A DNA stretch of 64,000 bases from Cryobacterium levicorallinum (GCF_004402405.1 NZ_SOFE01000022.1:159342-223341); one strand, 5' to 3'; positions 1-9,056 are shown, counted from the first letter of the stretch. The notes: generated by a model from the letters alone, not told the origin. Translations and numbers: made by a program.

Positions 1-1
1 C

Positions 2-238
2 GCCGACCCCGACGGCACCGTCCACTGGACCAGCCCCGCCAGCAAACACTACGCCACCGACCCCGCCACCCGCATCAACCCACCGCAACAACAACAGGCA
101 GCTCCACAGGCATCAGCGCCACCCGAACCACCAGCCCCACCACCGCCCGACCCCTGGAACATCCCCTGGAACACCCCCTCGAACACCGACTGGAACCTCG
201 ACTGGAACCTCGACGACTCTAATCCGCCACCGTTCTGA
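2..238 (+). CDS. HNH endonuclease (DUF222 family), C-terminal fragment
   Basis: Only the last 78 residues are inside the window; the gene starts upstream. The first visible residues (GTVHWTSPASKHYATD) resemble the stretch just after the catalytic HNH motif in DUF222/HNH proteins, a family present in many copies in Microbacteriaceae genomes. The tail is low-complexity: Gln and Pro runs followed by repeated W-N dipeptides (NTDWNLDWNLDD) before the TGA stop. The catalytic part is not visible, so nuclease activity cannot be judged. The family call rests on the short conserved stretch and the typical Pro-rich tail. Confidence 0.7.
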   Translation, partial: ADPDGTVHWTSPASKHYATDPATRINPPQQQQAAPQASAPPEPPAPPPPDPWNIPWNTPSNTDWNLDWNLDDSNPPPF

Positions 239-364
239 CCGCTGAGCGGCGTGACTGACCGTGCTTCGCGGCGGCCTCGGCTTCGGTCTCAACCTCATGC
301 AAGACCGCAAACACATCCGTCCTGCACATGTACATTGCTGGCATGCACCGCTATTAGGCATTGC

Positions 365-388
365 CTACTACCAGTCCTAGGGTAGTAG
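365..388. promoter_or_regulatory. Probable PadR operator (perfect 8-bp inverted repeat)
   Basis: CTACTACC and GGTAGTAG form a perfect inverted repeat with an 8-bp spacer, ending two bases before the ATG chosen for the PadR gene. PadR regulators usually repress their own operon through palindromes of this size, so autoregulation is likely. Its position also argues against the upstream TTG start, which would place the palindrome inside the coding region. Confidence 0.6.
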
Positions 389-390
389 TC

Positions 391-774
391 ATGACGCCCA
401 CACCGAACACGCCGGCCTTGCCGCAAGACGCGCAGTCCTTGCGCGGGGTGCTGCCCATGCTAATCCTGAGCCAACTGCGTCTGGCTGAGTCGTACGGCTA
501 TGAACTCGTGGTGCGGCTGCAGAACATTGGGCTCAGCGACCTCTCGACCGGCACGGTCTACCCGGTGTTGTCGCGGCTCGAGCAGGACGGCTCGCTCACC
601 AGTCGCCTGGTGGCGTCCACGGCTGGCCCGGCCCGCAAGTACTACGCACTTAGCCCGGCCGGGGATGCAACTCTCGCGCTGGCGACGGCACGATGGCATG
701 CCCTCATCGCCATCGTGCAGACCGGCCTGACTGCCACCCCCGCAGAAGAACCACTCCGAGAGGATCAGAAATGA
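391..774 (+). CDS. PadR family transcriptional regulator
   Basis: A 127-residue winged-helix repressor. The signature region LRLAESYGYELVVRLQ, followed by TGTVYPVLSRLEQDGSL, is the PadR N-terminal domain, and RKYYALSPAG is the wing. PadR proteins bind operator palindromes and release on ligand or stress signals. A TTG thirty bases upstream is in frame, but the ATG is preferred because the operator palindrome lies between the two. The stop overlaps the start of the following membrane-protein gene in ATGA, so the two are translationally coupled. A second PadR-plus-membrane-protein pair occurs at 14851-16340. The ligand is unknown. Confidence 0.88.
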   Translation: MTPTPNTPALPQDAQSLRGVLPMLILSQLRLAESYGYELVVRLQNIGLSDLSTGTVYPVLSRLEQDGSLTSRLVASTAGPARKYYALSPAGDATLALATARWHALIAIVQTGLTATPAEEPLREDQK

Positions 775-1304
775 ACACCCAAACCACCGAGACCCAATCC
801 ACGTTCGGAGTCTGGCGTCGTCGGGAGTCCTACCTGTTCCGGCTCGACCTCTGGCTTGAAGAACGCGTGTCCTTGCGCGAACGTCGATCGATTCTGCGGG
901 AGATTCGCGACAATATCAAAGCGGATGCCGCAATCCGCGGCATCGACACTGCGCTCGACTCGCTTGGCTCACCCCGCGCCCTGGCCCGAAGCTTCGCCGA
1001 AGACGGCCGCGGCAACCGGCCATCCTGGAATCGGGCAATCTACTGGTTCACCGGCCTGCTGGTGCTCTGGTGGACCCTAGCCTTCGTTTACACGGCCGGC
1101 ATGCTGTCGGCCCTGATCTCCAGCGGAGCGGAGTCGGCCGAGTCCTACTTCCTCGGGCTGCCGGTATCGGCTTTCAATCGTGAGTCCGGAATCGGCATCG
1201 GCTGGGAAGCCTCCTCTGCCGTTGCCTACATTCCGCTGATGGTCATGGTCGTTGCCGCCATCATCGCCGGGCGGCTGTGGCGCGTGCGGATCGGTCGCCG
1301 ATAG
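771..1304 (+). CDS. HAAS-like membrane protein coupled to PadR
   Basis: A 177-residue protein. Residues about 20-75 form a charged helical domain (RLDLWLEERVSLRERRSILR) and end in LGSPRALARSFAEDG. This resembles the HAAS/DUF1700 helical domain commonly encoded next to PadR regulators. Two membrane segments follow (about 90-112 and 150-170). The ATG overlaps the PadR stop. By analogy with other PadR-HAAS pairs it may be the regulated target or a membrane-located partner of the repressor, but no enzymatic motif is visible and the role is unknown. Confidence 0.7.
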   Translation: MNTQTTETQSTFGVWRRRESYLFRLDLWLEERVSLRERRSILREIRDNIKADAAIRGIDTALDSLGSPRALARSFAEDGRGNRPSWNRAIYWFTGLLVLWWTLAFVYTAGMLSALISSGAESAESYFLGLPVSAFNRESGIGIGWEASSAVAYIPLMVMVVAAIIAGRLWRVRIGRR

Positions 1305-1327
1305 TCGGCCCAGGGCAGTCGCGTATT

Positions 1328-1681
1328 ATGGAACGAGTGAATGAGACCCTGCCTCCGTGCCCTGAATGCTCTAGCGACCTGTCCTACGAGATGGGCGCCC
1401 TGCTGGTTTGCCCGCTCTGCGCCCACGAATGGTCGAATGAACCGGTTGAAGAAGAGCAGGAAGCCGTCGTCAAGGACGCCTTCGGTACCATCCTGACGGA
1501 CGGCGACACCGTGTCGATCATCAAGGACCTCAAGGTCAAGGGTCAGGCACTGTCGATCAAGGTCGGCACCAAGGTGCGCAACATTCGCTTGGTCGACCCG
1601 GTCGACGGCCACGACATCGACTGCAAGGTCGACGGTTTCGGTTTCATGCAGCTCAAGTCCAGTGTGGTCAAGAAGGTTTAA
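1328..1681 (+). CDS. yjdM: YjdM/PhnA family zinc-ribbon protein
   Basis: A 117-residue soluble protein. An N-terminal zinc ribbon has cysteines 11, 14, 28 and 31 (CPEC and CPLC, with YEMGALLVCPLCAHEW), followed by the compact beta domain (KDAFGTILTDGDTVSIIKDL) that defines the YjdM family, formerly PhnA. The old link to phosphonoacetate hydrolysis is considered incorrect for this family and its cellular role is unsettled. The ATG is preferred; a GTG three codons later is possible. It lies just after the PadR-HAAS pair and is followed closely by the FHA gene. Confidence 0.9.
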   Translation: MERVNETLPPCPECSSDLSYEMGALLVCPLCAHEWSNEPVEEEQEAVVKDAFGTILTDGDTVSIIKDLKVKGQALSIKVGTKVRNIRLVDPVDGHDIDCKVDGFGFMQLKSSVVKKV

Positions 1682-1692
1682 GTGAGCCGGTC

Positions 1693-2271
1693 GTGACGTG
1701 TCAGATTTGCGGTGCCTGGCTGCCGGTTGGTGCCATGTTCTGCGGCGAGTGCGGTAGCTCCCGATCGGCCACCGTGGAATCCCGCAAGCGCCGGGATCCG
1801 CGCCCGAACGACACGACCATCATCGCGCGCCTCCCGCACAAGGCCACGATCATCTCCGTTCCGATTCCCGCACTCGTGCCCGTGCCGGTGCGCGCGGTCG
1901 CCGCAGTGACGAACGTTCCCCCCGCAGCATCGACGCTGCCGAGCAGCGCGACCTTCGTTTTGACCTTCAGCACCGGTCGGAAAGTGTCCGTGCAGGGGTC
2001 GGGCCTAATCGGGCGCAAGCCCCTGCCTCAACCCGACGAGATCTTCGACGACCTCATTCGGGTAGCGGATGCTGACCGCTCGGTCTCCAAGACTCACCTC
2101 GAGTTCGGCCAGCACGACGGCGAATTCTGGGTCAGCGACCGGGTCTCCGGCAATGGCACCGTCATTCGCCGGCCCGGCGAAACGGCCGAGCCGCTCGAAC
2201 CGGGACGACGCTACGTGCTGCCGCGCGGCACGCGAGTCGAGATCGCCGACCACTCATTCACCGTCGCCTGA
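1693..2271 (+). CDS. Zinc-ribbon FHA-domain protein
   Basis: A 192-residue protein with three parts. The N-terminal zinc ribbon uses Cys3, Cys6, Cys17 and Cys20. A low-complexity Pro/Val/Ala linker covers about residues 35-90. The C-terminal FHA domain carries the expected Gly-Arg (GLIGRKP), Ser-x-x-His (SVSKTHLEF) and Asn-Gly (SGNGTVI) motifs, so it should bind phosphothreonine peptides. It starts with GTG 11 bases after the yjdM stop. The gene stands directly before an EccC-like ATPase, an arrangement seen in actinobacterial type VII secretion and cell-envelope loci, where an FHA protein links Ser/Thr kinase signalling to secretion. That link is inferred here. Confidence 0.85.
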   Translation: MTCQICGAWLPVGAMFCGECGSSRSATVESRKRRDPRPNDTTIIARLPHKATIISVPIPALVPVPVRAVAAVTNVPPAASTLPSSATFVLTFSTGRKVSVQGSGLIGRKPLPQPDEIFDDLIRVADADRSVSKTHLEFGQHDGEFWVSDRVSGNGTVIRRPGETAEPLEPGRRYVLPRGTRVEIADHSFTVA

Positions 2272-2349
2272 ACCGTTAGCCGCGGCGGGTCACTCCTCCA
2301 CCGGTGACCCAGACGCAGATTACGCACGGATGGCTCTCGCACTGCCCAC

Positions 2350-5310
2350 GTGAAGCTGATCCTCTGCTCTGATGGTCCTGTGTCGACCGTTGACGAGAAC
2401 CTCAGCCTGCCGCCAGCGTCGACCGCGCCGCCACCGGCCGGATTTCCGCTTTTCGCCACCGTGGCGCCACTGGCTGCCGCCGGCCTGATTTGGTCGATCA
2501 CCGGGTCAGCGTTCGCGCTGATCTTCGCCCTACTCAGCCCGCTCATCGCGGTCGCCAGCATGGTCGACGCGCGGCGCACCGGGCGCAAACGCCGCCGGAC
2601 CGAAACCGCCGCACAGGCCGAGGCCGTCACGGTGCTTCGGCTGGCGATCACCGAACGCCAGGCCCGCTGGAGGGAGTCCGCCTGGCAGCAGACTCCCTCG
2701 GCCAGGGACATCGTGCTCGGCCGTGCCGCTGCCGCGCGCTGGAGGCAAACGGATGCCACGCTCGTCACCCTGGGCTGTGGCCCGGCTCCGAGTGGCATAC
2801 GGCTGGGCGGGGCGACCTCCCCGAACGACCATCGAGAACTTCGGGACTGGGCCGCGACCATCAAAGACGCTCCGATCGTCGTCGACCTGATGCACGGACT
2901 CGGCATCGTGGGTGCTGCGCCCCTTCCCGAAGCCCTGGCTCGGGCGGTGCTCGTACAACTGTGCTTTGCGCTGCCGCCGACCGACGTTGGCTTGGATCTG
3001 GACCCCGGCCCCGGGTGGGAGTGGGCAGCCGCGTTTCCACACGACGACGTGTCACCAGCGGCTCGATGCATAGTGCTGCATCAGGCGACGGCGGGAACGC
3101 CTGCCCGCACCGCGCGCGATCTCGGCCAAGGGCGACTGTTGGTCGCTGTCGCAACCCGGCTCGACGATCTGCCGCCGGGTTGCGGAACCGTCGTGCGGGT
3201 GATCGGTCCCGGCCGAGCGCAGCTGATCCGATCGCCGAATCGGGCGCCGGCCATCGATTTCTTTCCGGAACTGCTGACCCGGGCCGCGGCCGCCGACTTT
3301 GCGGTGGCGCTCGCCCGGCAGGCAAGAGATGCCGGCCTCGTCACTTCAGCCGGGGCGATCCCGGTCGGCGTTACCCTAACCGACCTGCTCGCCGTAACCG
3401 CCGCCGCCGACCCGTCCTCGGTCACCCCGACCGGCCTGGGTTGCGTGATCGGAGTCGGACCCGCAGGGCCGGTACACATCGATCTGGTGCGAGCCGGACC
3501 GCACGCCATCGTGGGCGGCACGACCGGCAGCGGCAAGAGTGAGCTCCTGACGACCTGGGTGGCGTCCCTGGCCGCAGCCCATTCAGCCGACCAGGTGAAT
3601 TTCTTACTCGTTGACTTCAAGGGCGGTGCCGCGTTTGCGCCCCTCGGCAGGCTTCCGCACTGCGTCGGGCTCATCACCGACCTCGATTCCCAGACTGCTG
3701 CCCGCGCCCTGGCCAGTCTGGGGGCCGAACTGCGCTTTCGAGAGCGGATACTCAGCACGGCTGGCGCGCGGGATCTGACCGAACTCGAGCATCCGCTGCC
3801 CCGGCTGGTCATCGTTGTCGATGAATTCGCGACCATGCTGGGGGCCTTTCCGGAGCTGCACGCCCTGTTCGTCGACATCGCTGCGCGCGGGCGGTCGCTC
3901 GGAGTGCACCTGATTCTGTGCACTCAACGACCGGCCGGGGTGGTGCGTGATGCCCTGATGGCCAACTGCAGTCTGCATCTGTCTCTGCGGGTCAACAACC
4001 GGGCTGACAGCCAGGCCCTGGTCGGAACGGATGCTGCGGCCACCTTGGATCCGAATCAACCCGGCCGGTGCGTGATCGCCACCGATACCGCCGAGCCCGT
4101 GCTCTGCCAGGTCGCCTCCACCGGAGAAAGCGACATTCTGGAGATTGCGGCGCGTTTCTCTGGCGGCACCGCACCGCGGCGCCCGTGGCTGGATGCGCTT
4201 CCGACGCTGGTGACCGAGGCCGATCTGCGCCGGATCGCCGGCGAGGGTGCTCCGGCTCCCGGCTACCCCCTCGGTCTGCTGGACGAACCCGACAGTCAGC
4301 GGTACCGGGTGTTCGCCTACGTTCCCGAGCTCGATGGCCACCTGCTCGTCGTGGGCGGGTCCGGCTCGGGCAAGTCCACGCTGCTGTGCCACCTCGCTCG
4401 GGTGGCCGAATGTCCGGGTGATGCCCCGGTTGCCGTGGAACGAGTGAGCGCTGATGTCGAGGCGACCTGGGACGCACTGGAACGGGTGAGCGCGCTCATA
4501 GAAAGCGGGCAGCAGACCGCAGCGCTGCCGCGACTGTTGCTGCTCGATGACTTCGATTCGGTCTTGGCGCGCTGGCAGCCGGATCATCGACTTGCCGCCG
4601 CCGATCTGCTCACCGGGTTGCTGCGCGACGGCCCTGCCGCCGGCGTGCACCTCGTCGTCGCCGTGCAGCGGCTGACCAGCACGGTTCCCGGACTCGCCTC
4701 ACTCTGCCCGAGCACACTGCTGCTCAAGCTCCCCAGCGTGCAGGATCACCTCGCCGCGGGCGGATTGTCGGCCAACTACCACGCCACCCTGCCGGCCGGC
4801 GGGGGAGTCTGGCACAACACCCGCGTGCAACTGCTGGCGCCGTTGCCGTTGCAGCTCACCCCGCTCGCCCGGTCGACCGCACAGCTGCCCGAACACGGCC
4901 CGCTGCTCGTCGTATCGTCATCTCCGGCGCGCACCGCCGCGCGACTGCGCGCTGTGCTGGGGGTGCCGGTGGTGGAGTTGGCGGGAACGACCGCGCCGGC
5001 AGCATCCGCCCTGATCAGCGTCGAAACCGGTCAAACGGATGCCCCCGGCCGGCTGGTCGTCGTCGGTGACGCCGAAACGTGGCAGGCGCACTGGACCCTG
5101 CTGACCCGGCTGCGTGGTCAGACTGCCGGCAGCCGGGCCAGCATCGTCTTCGATCGGTGCGGCTTGTCGGATTTTCGGATGGTCAGCCACAGCCGTCAGT
5201 TGCCGCCGCCGCTGGCTCCCGGGCGCGGACGAGTGTGGGTGCTGCACCCCGACGGTGACCTGACCCGGGCGATCCTGCCAGAACCGGACGGCGGCCAAGT
5301 GAGCAGCTAG
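2350..5310 (+). CDS. FtsK/SpoIIIE-type ATPase, EccC-like (type VII secretion)
   Basis: A 986-residue protein. Two membrane helices lie near the N terminus (about 33-50 and 53-71). Two FtsK/SpoIIIE ATPase domains follow: the first has Walker A GGTTGSGKSELL (about 389-400) and Walker B LVIVVDEFATM (about 486-496); the second has GGSGSGKSTLL (about 668-678) and LLLLDDFD (about 730). Membrane-anchored tandem ATPases of this form are the EccC/EssC motors of type VII secretion. No WXG100 substrate, EccB, EccD or mycosin gene is visible, so it is either an orphan or works with components elsewhere. The GTG start is weakly supported. Its stop overlaps the convergent alanine dehydrogenase stop. Confidence 0.82.
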   Translation: MKLILCSDGPVSTVDENLSLPPASTAPPPAGFPLFATVAPLAAAGLIWSITGSAFALIFALLSPLIAVASMVDARRTGRKRRRTETAAQAEAVTVLRLAITERQARWRESAWQQTPSARDIVLGRAAAARWRQTDATLVTLGCGPAPSGIRLGGATSPNDHRELRDWAATIKDAPIVVDLMHGLGIVGAAPLPEALARAVLVQLCFALPPTDVGLDLDPGPGWEWAAAFPHDDVSPAARCIVLHQATAGTPARTARDLGQGRLLVAVATRLDDLPPGCGTVVRVIGPGRAQLIRSPNRAPAIDFFPELLTRAAAADFAVALARQARDAGLVTSAGAIPVGVTLTDLLAVTAAADPSSVTPTGLGCVIGVGPAGPVHIDLVRAGPHAIVGGTTGSGKSELLTTWVASLAAAHSADQVNFLLVDFKGGAAFAPLGRLPHCVGLITDLDSQTAARALASLGAELRFRERILSTAGARDLTELEHPLPRLVIVVDEFATMLGAFPELHALFVDIAARGRSLGVHLILCTQRPAGVVRDALMANCSLHLSLRVNNRADSQALVGTDAAATLDPNQPGRCVIATDTAEPVLCQVASTGESDILEIAARFSGGTAPRRPWLDALPTLVTEADLRRIAGEGAPAPGYPLGLLDEPDSQRYRVFAYVPELDGHLLVVGGSGSGKSTLLCHLARVAECPGDAPVAVERVSADVEATWDALERVSALIESGQQTAALPRLLLLDDFDSVLARWQPDHRLAAADLLTGLLRDGPAAGVHLVVAVQRLTSTVPGLASLCPSTLLLKLPSVQDHLAAGGLSANYHATLPAGGGVWHNTRVQLLAPLPLQLTPLARSTAQLPEHGPLLVVSSSPARTAARLRAVLGVPVVELAGTTAPAASALISVETGQTDAPGRLVVVGDAETWQAHWTLLTRLRGQTAGSRASIVFDRCGLSDFRMVSHSRQLPPPLAPGRGRVWVLHPDGDLTRAILPEPDGGQVSS

Positions 5311-6422
5311 AGGAGCACCTCGGCGAGCGGCCGGTGCGTCATTCCGTGGGCGAGCGCGACCGGGGCGCTGATCAGGCGGCCGCCGAACACGTTGAGTCCC
5401 TGCGCCAGCGCGGCATCGGCGCGCAGCGCGTTCAGCCAACCGAGCGTCGCGAGGGCCCGCACATACGGCAGCGTCGCATTCGTCAGGGCATAGGTCGAGG
5501 TGTGCGGCACAGCGCCGGGCATATTGGCGACACAGTAGAACAGGGATCGGTGCACGGTGAAGGTGGGGTCGGCGTGAGTGGTCGGATGGCTGTCGGCAAA
5601 GCAGCCGCCCTGGTCAACGGCGATGTCCACGAGCACGCTGCCCGATTTCATGCGTGACACCAGCTCGTTGCTGACCAGCTTGGGTGCCTTCGCGCCGGGA
5701 ATGAGCACCGAACCGATCACCATATCGGCCTCCATGACAGCTTTGTCGATCTCGAAGCTGTTCGAGGCGATGGTCTTGACCCGGCCGAAGTGCAGGGCGT
5801 CGATCTCACGCAGCCGAAACAGATTCGTATCGAGCACGGTCACCTCCGCGCCGAGGCCGAGCGACACCTGCATCGCAGCGGTCCCGGCGACACCGCCGCC
5901 CAGCACGGCGATCTTGGCCGGATGCGTGCCGGGAACCCCTGGCACCAGCAGGCCGGGGCCACCGTTCGGTTTGAGCATGGCATTGGCACCCACAATGGGT
6001 GCGAGTCGACCGGCGACCTCGCTCATGGGCGCGAGCAGCGGAAGCGCGCGGGAGGGCAACTGCACAGTTTCGTAGGCGATCGCGGTGACCTGACTCGCGA
6101 GCAGGGCCCGCGTCAGGTCGGGTTCGGCGGCGAGGTGCAGGTAGGTGAACAGCACCAGATCGGCCCGAAAATAGCCGTATTCGCTCGCTACCGGTTCTTT
6201 CACCTTGAGCAGGAGGTCGGCGGCCGCCCAGACGCTCGCGGCGTCCGGCAGAATCGTCGCACCGGCCGAGCGATACTGCTCATCGCGGATCGAGGACCCC
6301 ACCCCGGCACCGGCCTGAACCATCACTTCGTGACCGTGCGACACCAGGTCGTGCACCCCCGCCGGGGTGATCGCGACCCGAAATTCATTATTCTTGATCT
6401 CGGTGGGAACTGCGATTCTCAT
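5307..6422 (-). CDS. ald: Alanine dehydrogenase
   Basis: NAD-dependent oxidative deamination of L-alanine to pyruvate and ammonium, in the cytosol. The 371-residue length is standard. The N terminus MRIAVPTEIKNNEFRVA is the family signature, followed by the catalytic lysine region LLLKVKEP and His in TYLHLAAE. The Rossmann nucleotide site is VLGGGVAGTAAM (about 172-183), and NMPGAVPHTSTYALTN is conserved near the C terminus. It is divergent from the potD-like gene across an AT-richer regulatory region, and convergent with the EccC-like gene with a 4-base stop overlap. Lrp/AsnC-type regulation (AldR) is common for ald in actinobacteria, but no such regulator is in the window. Confidence 0.96.
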   Translation of the reverse strand: MRIAVPTEIKNNEFRVAITPAGVHDLVSHGHEVMVQAGAGVGSSIRDEQYRSAGATILPDAASVWAAADLLLKVKEPVASEYGYFRADLVLFTYLHLAAEPDLTRALLASQVTAIAYETVQLPSRALPLLAPMSEVAGRLAPIVGANAMLKPNGGPGLLVPGVPGTHPAKIAVLGGGVAGTAAMQVSLGLGAEVTVLDTNLFRLREIDALHFGRVKTIASNSFEIDKAVMEADMVIGSVLIPGAKAPKLVSNELVSRMKSGSVLVDIAVDQGGCFADSHPTTHADPTFTVHRSLFYCVANMPGAVPHTSTYALTNATLPYVRALATLGWLNALRADAALAQGLNVFGGRLISAPVALAHGMTHRPLAEVLL

Positions 6423-6642
6423 GGTGTTCCTCTCTCGCTCCTGGCCACCACCCTAGTCTCGGTGAACCGACGATTTCGCGGGCGAATATTGCAAGTATGT
6501 GCTGATTTCGTGACAAATCGGTTCCAAAATCAATGTTTTGAACACTTTTAGGTGTAATTACCGCCGATATGTGCAACTATCGACCAACTCGCAACGTCGT
6601 GAGCCTTGACCGTGCGCGTGCCCAAAATGCTAGGAGAACCAG
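6423..6642. promoter_or_regulatory. Divergent ald / polyamine-transporter control region
   Basis: About 220 bases, clearly AT-richer than the flanking genes, between two divergent starts. It contains similar direct words around 6490-6502 (TTGCAAGTATGTGC) and 6569-6579 (ATATGTGCAAC), which may be regulator sites, and AT tracts around 6525-6560. The ribosome-binding site of the potD-like gene (TAGGAGAACC) is at its right end. I cannot assign -35/-10 boxes with confidence. Confidence 0.35.
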
Positions 6643-7857
6643 ATGAAGTCCAAGCCGCTGCCCGCTGATCCCATGATCCGCCAGCTCATTCGTCAGGCGC
6701 AGAACTCGCAACTGGGTCGTCGAACGCTGCTGGCCGGGGCCGGGGCCGGTGCCACCGCGTTCGCGCTCGCCGCGTGTTCCTCCGGCGCCACGGCCAAACC
6801 CACCGCCGCGGCCGACACCTCGGCCACCGACAAGTCCATCCGCTGGGATAACTGGGCGCTCTACATTGATGTGGACGACGCCGGCAGCTACCCAACGCTT
6901 GCGGCGTTCAAGGCGCAGACCGGCATCTCGGTCAAGTACACCGAGGCCGTCGACGACAACAACTCCTACTACGGCAAAGTCAAGGACCAGCTCGCCCTCG
7001 GCCAGGACATCGGTGCCGATGTCGCCTGCCTGACCGACTGGATGGTCAGCCGCATGATCCGATTCGGCTACACCCAGGAACTCGATCACGCCAACATTCC
7101 CAACCTGGCCAATCTGCTGCCGTCGCTGCAGGACGTCGACTTCGACCCGGGGCGGGCCATGAGTGTGCCGTGGCAGGGTGGCTTCGCAGGCCTGGCTTGG
7201 AACAAGGAGAAGTATCCCCAGGGACTCAAATCGGTCGAAGACCTGTGGGCTCCCGACCTGAAGGGGCGCGTCGGTGTGCTCTCCGAAATGCGCGACACGA
7301 TGGGCCTGATCATGCTCGACCAGGGCGTCGACATCTCCGGCGACTGGGGCGAAGACGAGTTCACCGCGGCCATCGACGAATTCAAGAAGCAGGTCGCCGA
7401 CGGTCAGATCCGAAACATCAAGGGCAACTCTTACAAGGAAGACCTCGCCAACGAAGACACCCTCGCCGCCATCGTCTGGTCCGGCGACATCGTGCAGCTT
7501 AACGCCGAAAACGGCGACAAATGGGGCTTCATCGTTCCTGAGAAAGGTGGCACCCTCTGGAATGACAACTTCGTTGTGCCGATCGGCTCGCCCGCCAAAA
7601 AGAGCGTGGAACAGCTGATCAACTACTACTACGACCCGGCCGTTGCCGCCGAGGTCGCCGCCTACGTCAACTACATCACCCCGGTCGCCGGTGCCAAGGA
7701 AGCCATGATGGCCATCGACCCGGCGTTGGCTGAAGACCCGCTGATCTTTCCCGACGATGCCACCCTCGCCAACGCCTACGTTTTCCGCGGTCTCGACGGC
7801 ACCGAAGAGCAGACGTTCAACGCCCAGTTCCAAGCGATCCTGCTGGGCGCAGCCTGA
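6643..7857 (+). CDS. potD: Spermidine/putrescine ABC transporter, substrate-binding lipoprotein
   Basis: A 404-residue PotD/PotF-like extracellular solute-binding protein. The N terminus has a twin-arginine GRRTLLAGAGAGA (Arg26-Arg27) and the lipobox ALAAC with Cys45, so it is probably a Tat-exported lipoprotein. IRWDNWALYIDVDD and WMVSRMIRFGYTQELDH match the polyamine-binding family. It is first in a four-gene operon whose order (binding protein, ATPase, two permeases) is that of polyamine transporters. A TAGGAGA ribosome-binding site precedes the ATG, and its stop overlaps the next start. Substrate choice between spermidine, putrescine and related polyamines cannot be read from the sequence. 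Confidence 0.92.
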   Translation: MKSKPLPADPMIRQLIRQAQNSQLGRRTLLAGAGAGATAFALAACSSGATAKPTAAADTSATDKSIRWDNWALYIDVDDAGSYPTLAAFKAQTGISVKYTEAVDDNNSYYGKVKDQLALGQDIGADVACLTDWMVSRMIRFGYTQELDHANIPNLANLLPSLQDVDFDPGRAMSVPWQGGFAGLAWNKEKYPQGLKSVEDLWAPDLKGRVGVLSEMRDTMGLIMLDQGVDISGDWGEDEFTAAIDEFKKQVADGQIRNIKGNSYKEDLANEDTLAAIVWSGDIVQLNAENGDKWGFIVPEKGGTLWNDNFVVPIGSPAKKSVEQLINYYYDPAVAAEVAAYVNYITPVAGAKEAMMAIDPALAEDPLIFPDDATLANAYVFRGLDGTEEQTFNAQFQAILLGAA

Positions 7858-9056
7858 TGGCCGTCGGTGCGTTCGCCGATCGTGGTGCTGACCTGGAACT
7901 GGTCGGCATTGAAAAACGTTTCCCCGGGTTCACCGCCATTGAAAATCTCAACCTCACCATTCCGGCCGGATCGTTCTTCGCGCTGCTGGGCCCCTCCGGC
8001 TGCGGAAAAACGACGACCCTCCGCCTCGTCGCCGGACTGGAAGAACCGACCAGCGGCCGCATCCTGATCGGTGGAACGGATGTGACGAATCAGAAATCCT
8101 TCCAGCGTCCGGTTAACACCGTGTTCCAGAGCTATGCGCTGTTTCCGCACATGACCGTGCTGGAGAACGTCGCCTTCGGGCTGCGCCGACGCAAAATCGA
8201 ACGCCCCGTGGCCAAGGCGCACGAGGCGCTGCTCCTGGTGGAGCTCGACCACCTCGCCCACCGTAAACCGCAGCAGCTGTCCGGCGGGCAGCAGCAGCGC
8301 GTGGCGCTGGCCCGCGCGATCGTCAACCGGCCGGCCCTGCTCCTGCTCGATGAGCCGCTCGGCGCCCTCGATCTCAAACTGAGGCGTCAGATGCAGCTCG
8401 AGTTGAAAACCATCCAGGAAGAGGTTGGCCTGACCTTTCTGCACGTGACCCACGACCAGGAGGAGGCCATGACCATGGCCGACACCATCGCGGTCATGAA
8501 CAAGGGCCGAATCGAGCAGATGGGTGAGCCGCAGCAGCTCTACGAACTGCCCAAGACCGCGTTCGTCGCTAACTTTCTCGGTCAGTCCAACCTGTTCACA
8601 GGTCCGGTCGTTGGCACCACGAGTACCGCCATCGCCGTCGACGTCTCCGGGCAGAAGATCGTGGTGCCGCTGGAGCGAGCGCACCGAGTGTCGGGCGAAG
8701 TCACCATCGGAGTGCGTCCCGAGAAACTCACCCTGCACGCTGAAGCACCGCTCCAGGACCCCGGCCGCAACGTGATGGGCCCCGGTCGGGTCATCGATGT
8801 GTCGTTCAGCGGGGTCAGCACGCAGTACCTGGTCGATGTGCCGGGTGTCGGCACCCTGGTGGTATTTGCCCAGAACATGGCTTTCGGCCCGGCCGCGCAC
8901 GTCGGTGCCACCTGTTGGCTCAGCTGGAACGTCGACCACGGCTTCGGTCTCGACGACGATCCCGCCCAGAGTCCGAGATTCGAAGCCGACCTCGACACCA
9001 AGACAATCGCCCAGCAGCGTCGGTCATCGCTGCTCACGGAGCTCGAGGAGGCCTGA
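7857..9056 (+). CDS. potA: Polyamine ABC transporter ATP-binding protein
   Basis: A 399-residue ABC ATPase that powers import through the two permeases downstream. Walker A is GPSGCGKTT (45-53), the Q-loop lies in VFQSYALFPHMTV, the signature is LSGGQQQRVALARA and Walker B is LLLLDEPLGALD. The region after about residue 245 is a TOBE-type regulatory domain, typical of PotA/MalK-like ATPases. The ATG overlaps the stop of the binding-protein gene by one base, and the permease start follows its stop by a single base, so the operon is tightly coupled. Confidence 0.94.
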   Translation: MAVGAFADRGADLELVGIEKRFPGFTAIENLNLTIPAGSFFALLGPSGCGKTTTLRLVAGLEEPTSGRILIGGTDVTNQKSFQRPVNTVFQSYALFPHMTVLENVAFGLRRRKIERPVAKAHEALLLVELDHLAHRKPQQLSGGQQQRVALARAIVNRPALLLLDEPLGALDLKLRRQMQLELKTIQEEVGLTFLHVTHDQEEAMTMADTIAVMNKGRIEQMGEPQQLYELPKTAFVANFLGQSNLFTGPVVGTTSTAIAVDVSGQKIVVPLERAHRVSGEVTIGVRPEKLTLHAEAPLQDPGRNVMGPGRVIDVSFSGVSTQYLVDVPGVGTLVVFAQNMAFGPAAHVGATCWLSWNVDHGFGLDDDPAQSPRFEADLDTKTIAQQRRSSLLTELEEA

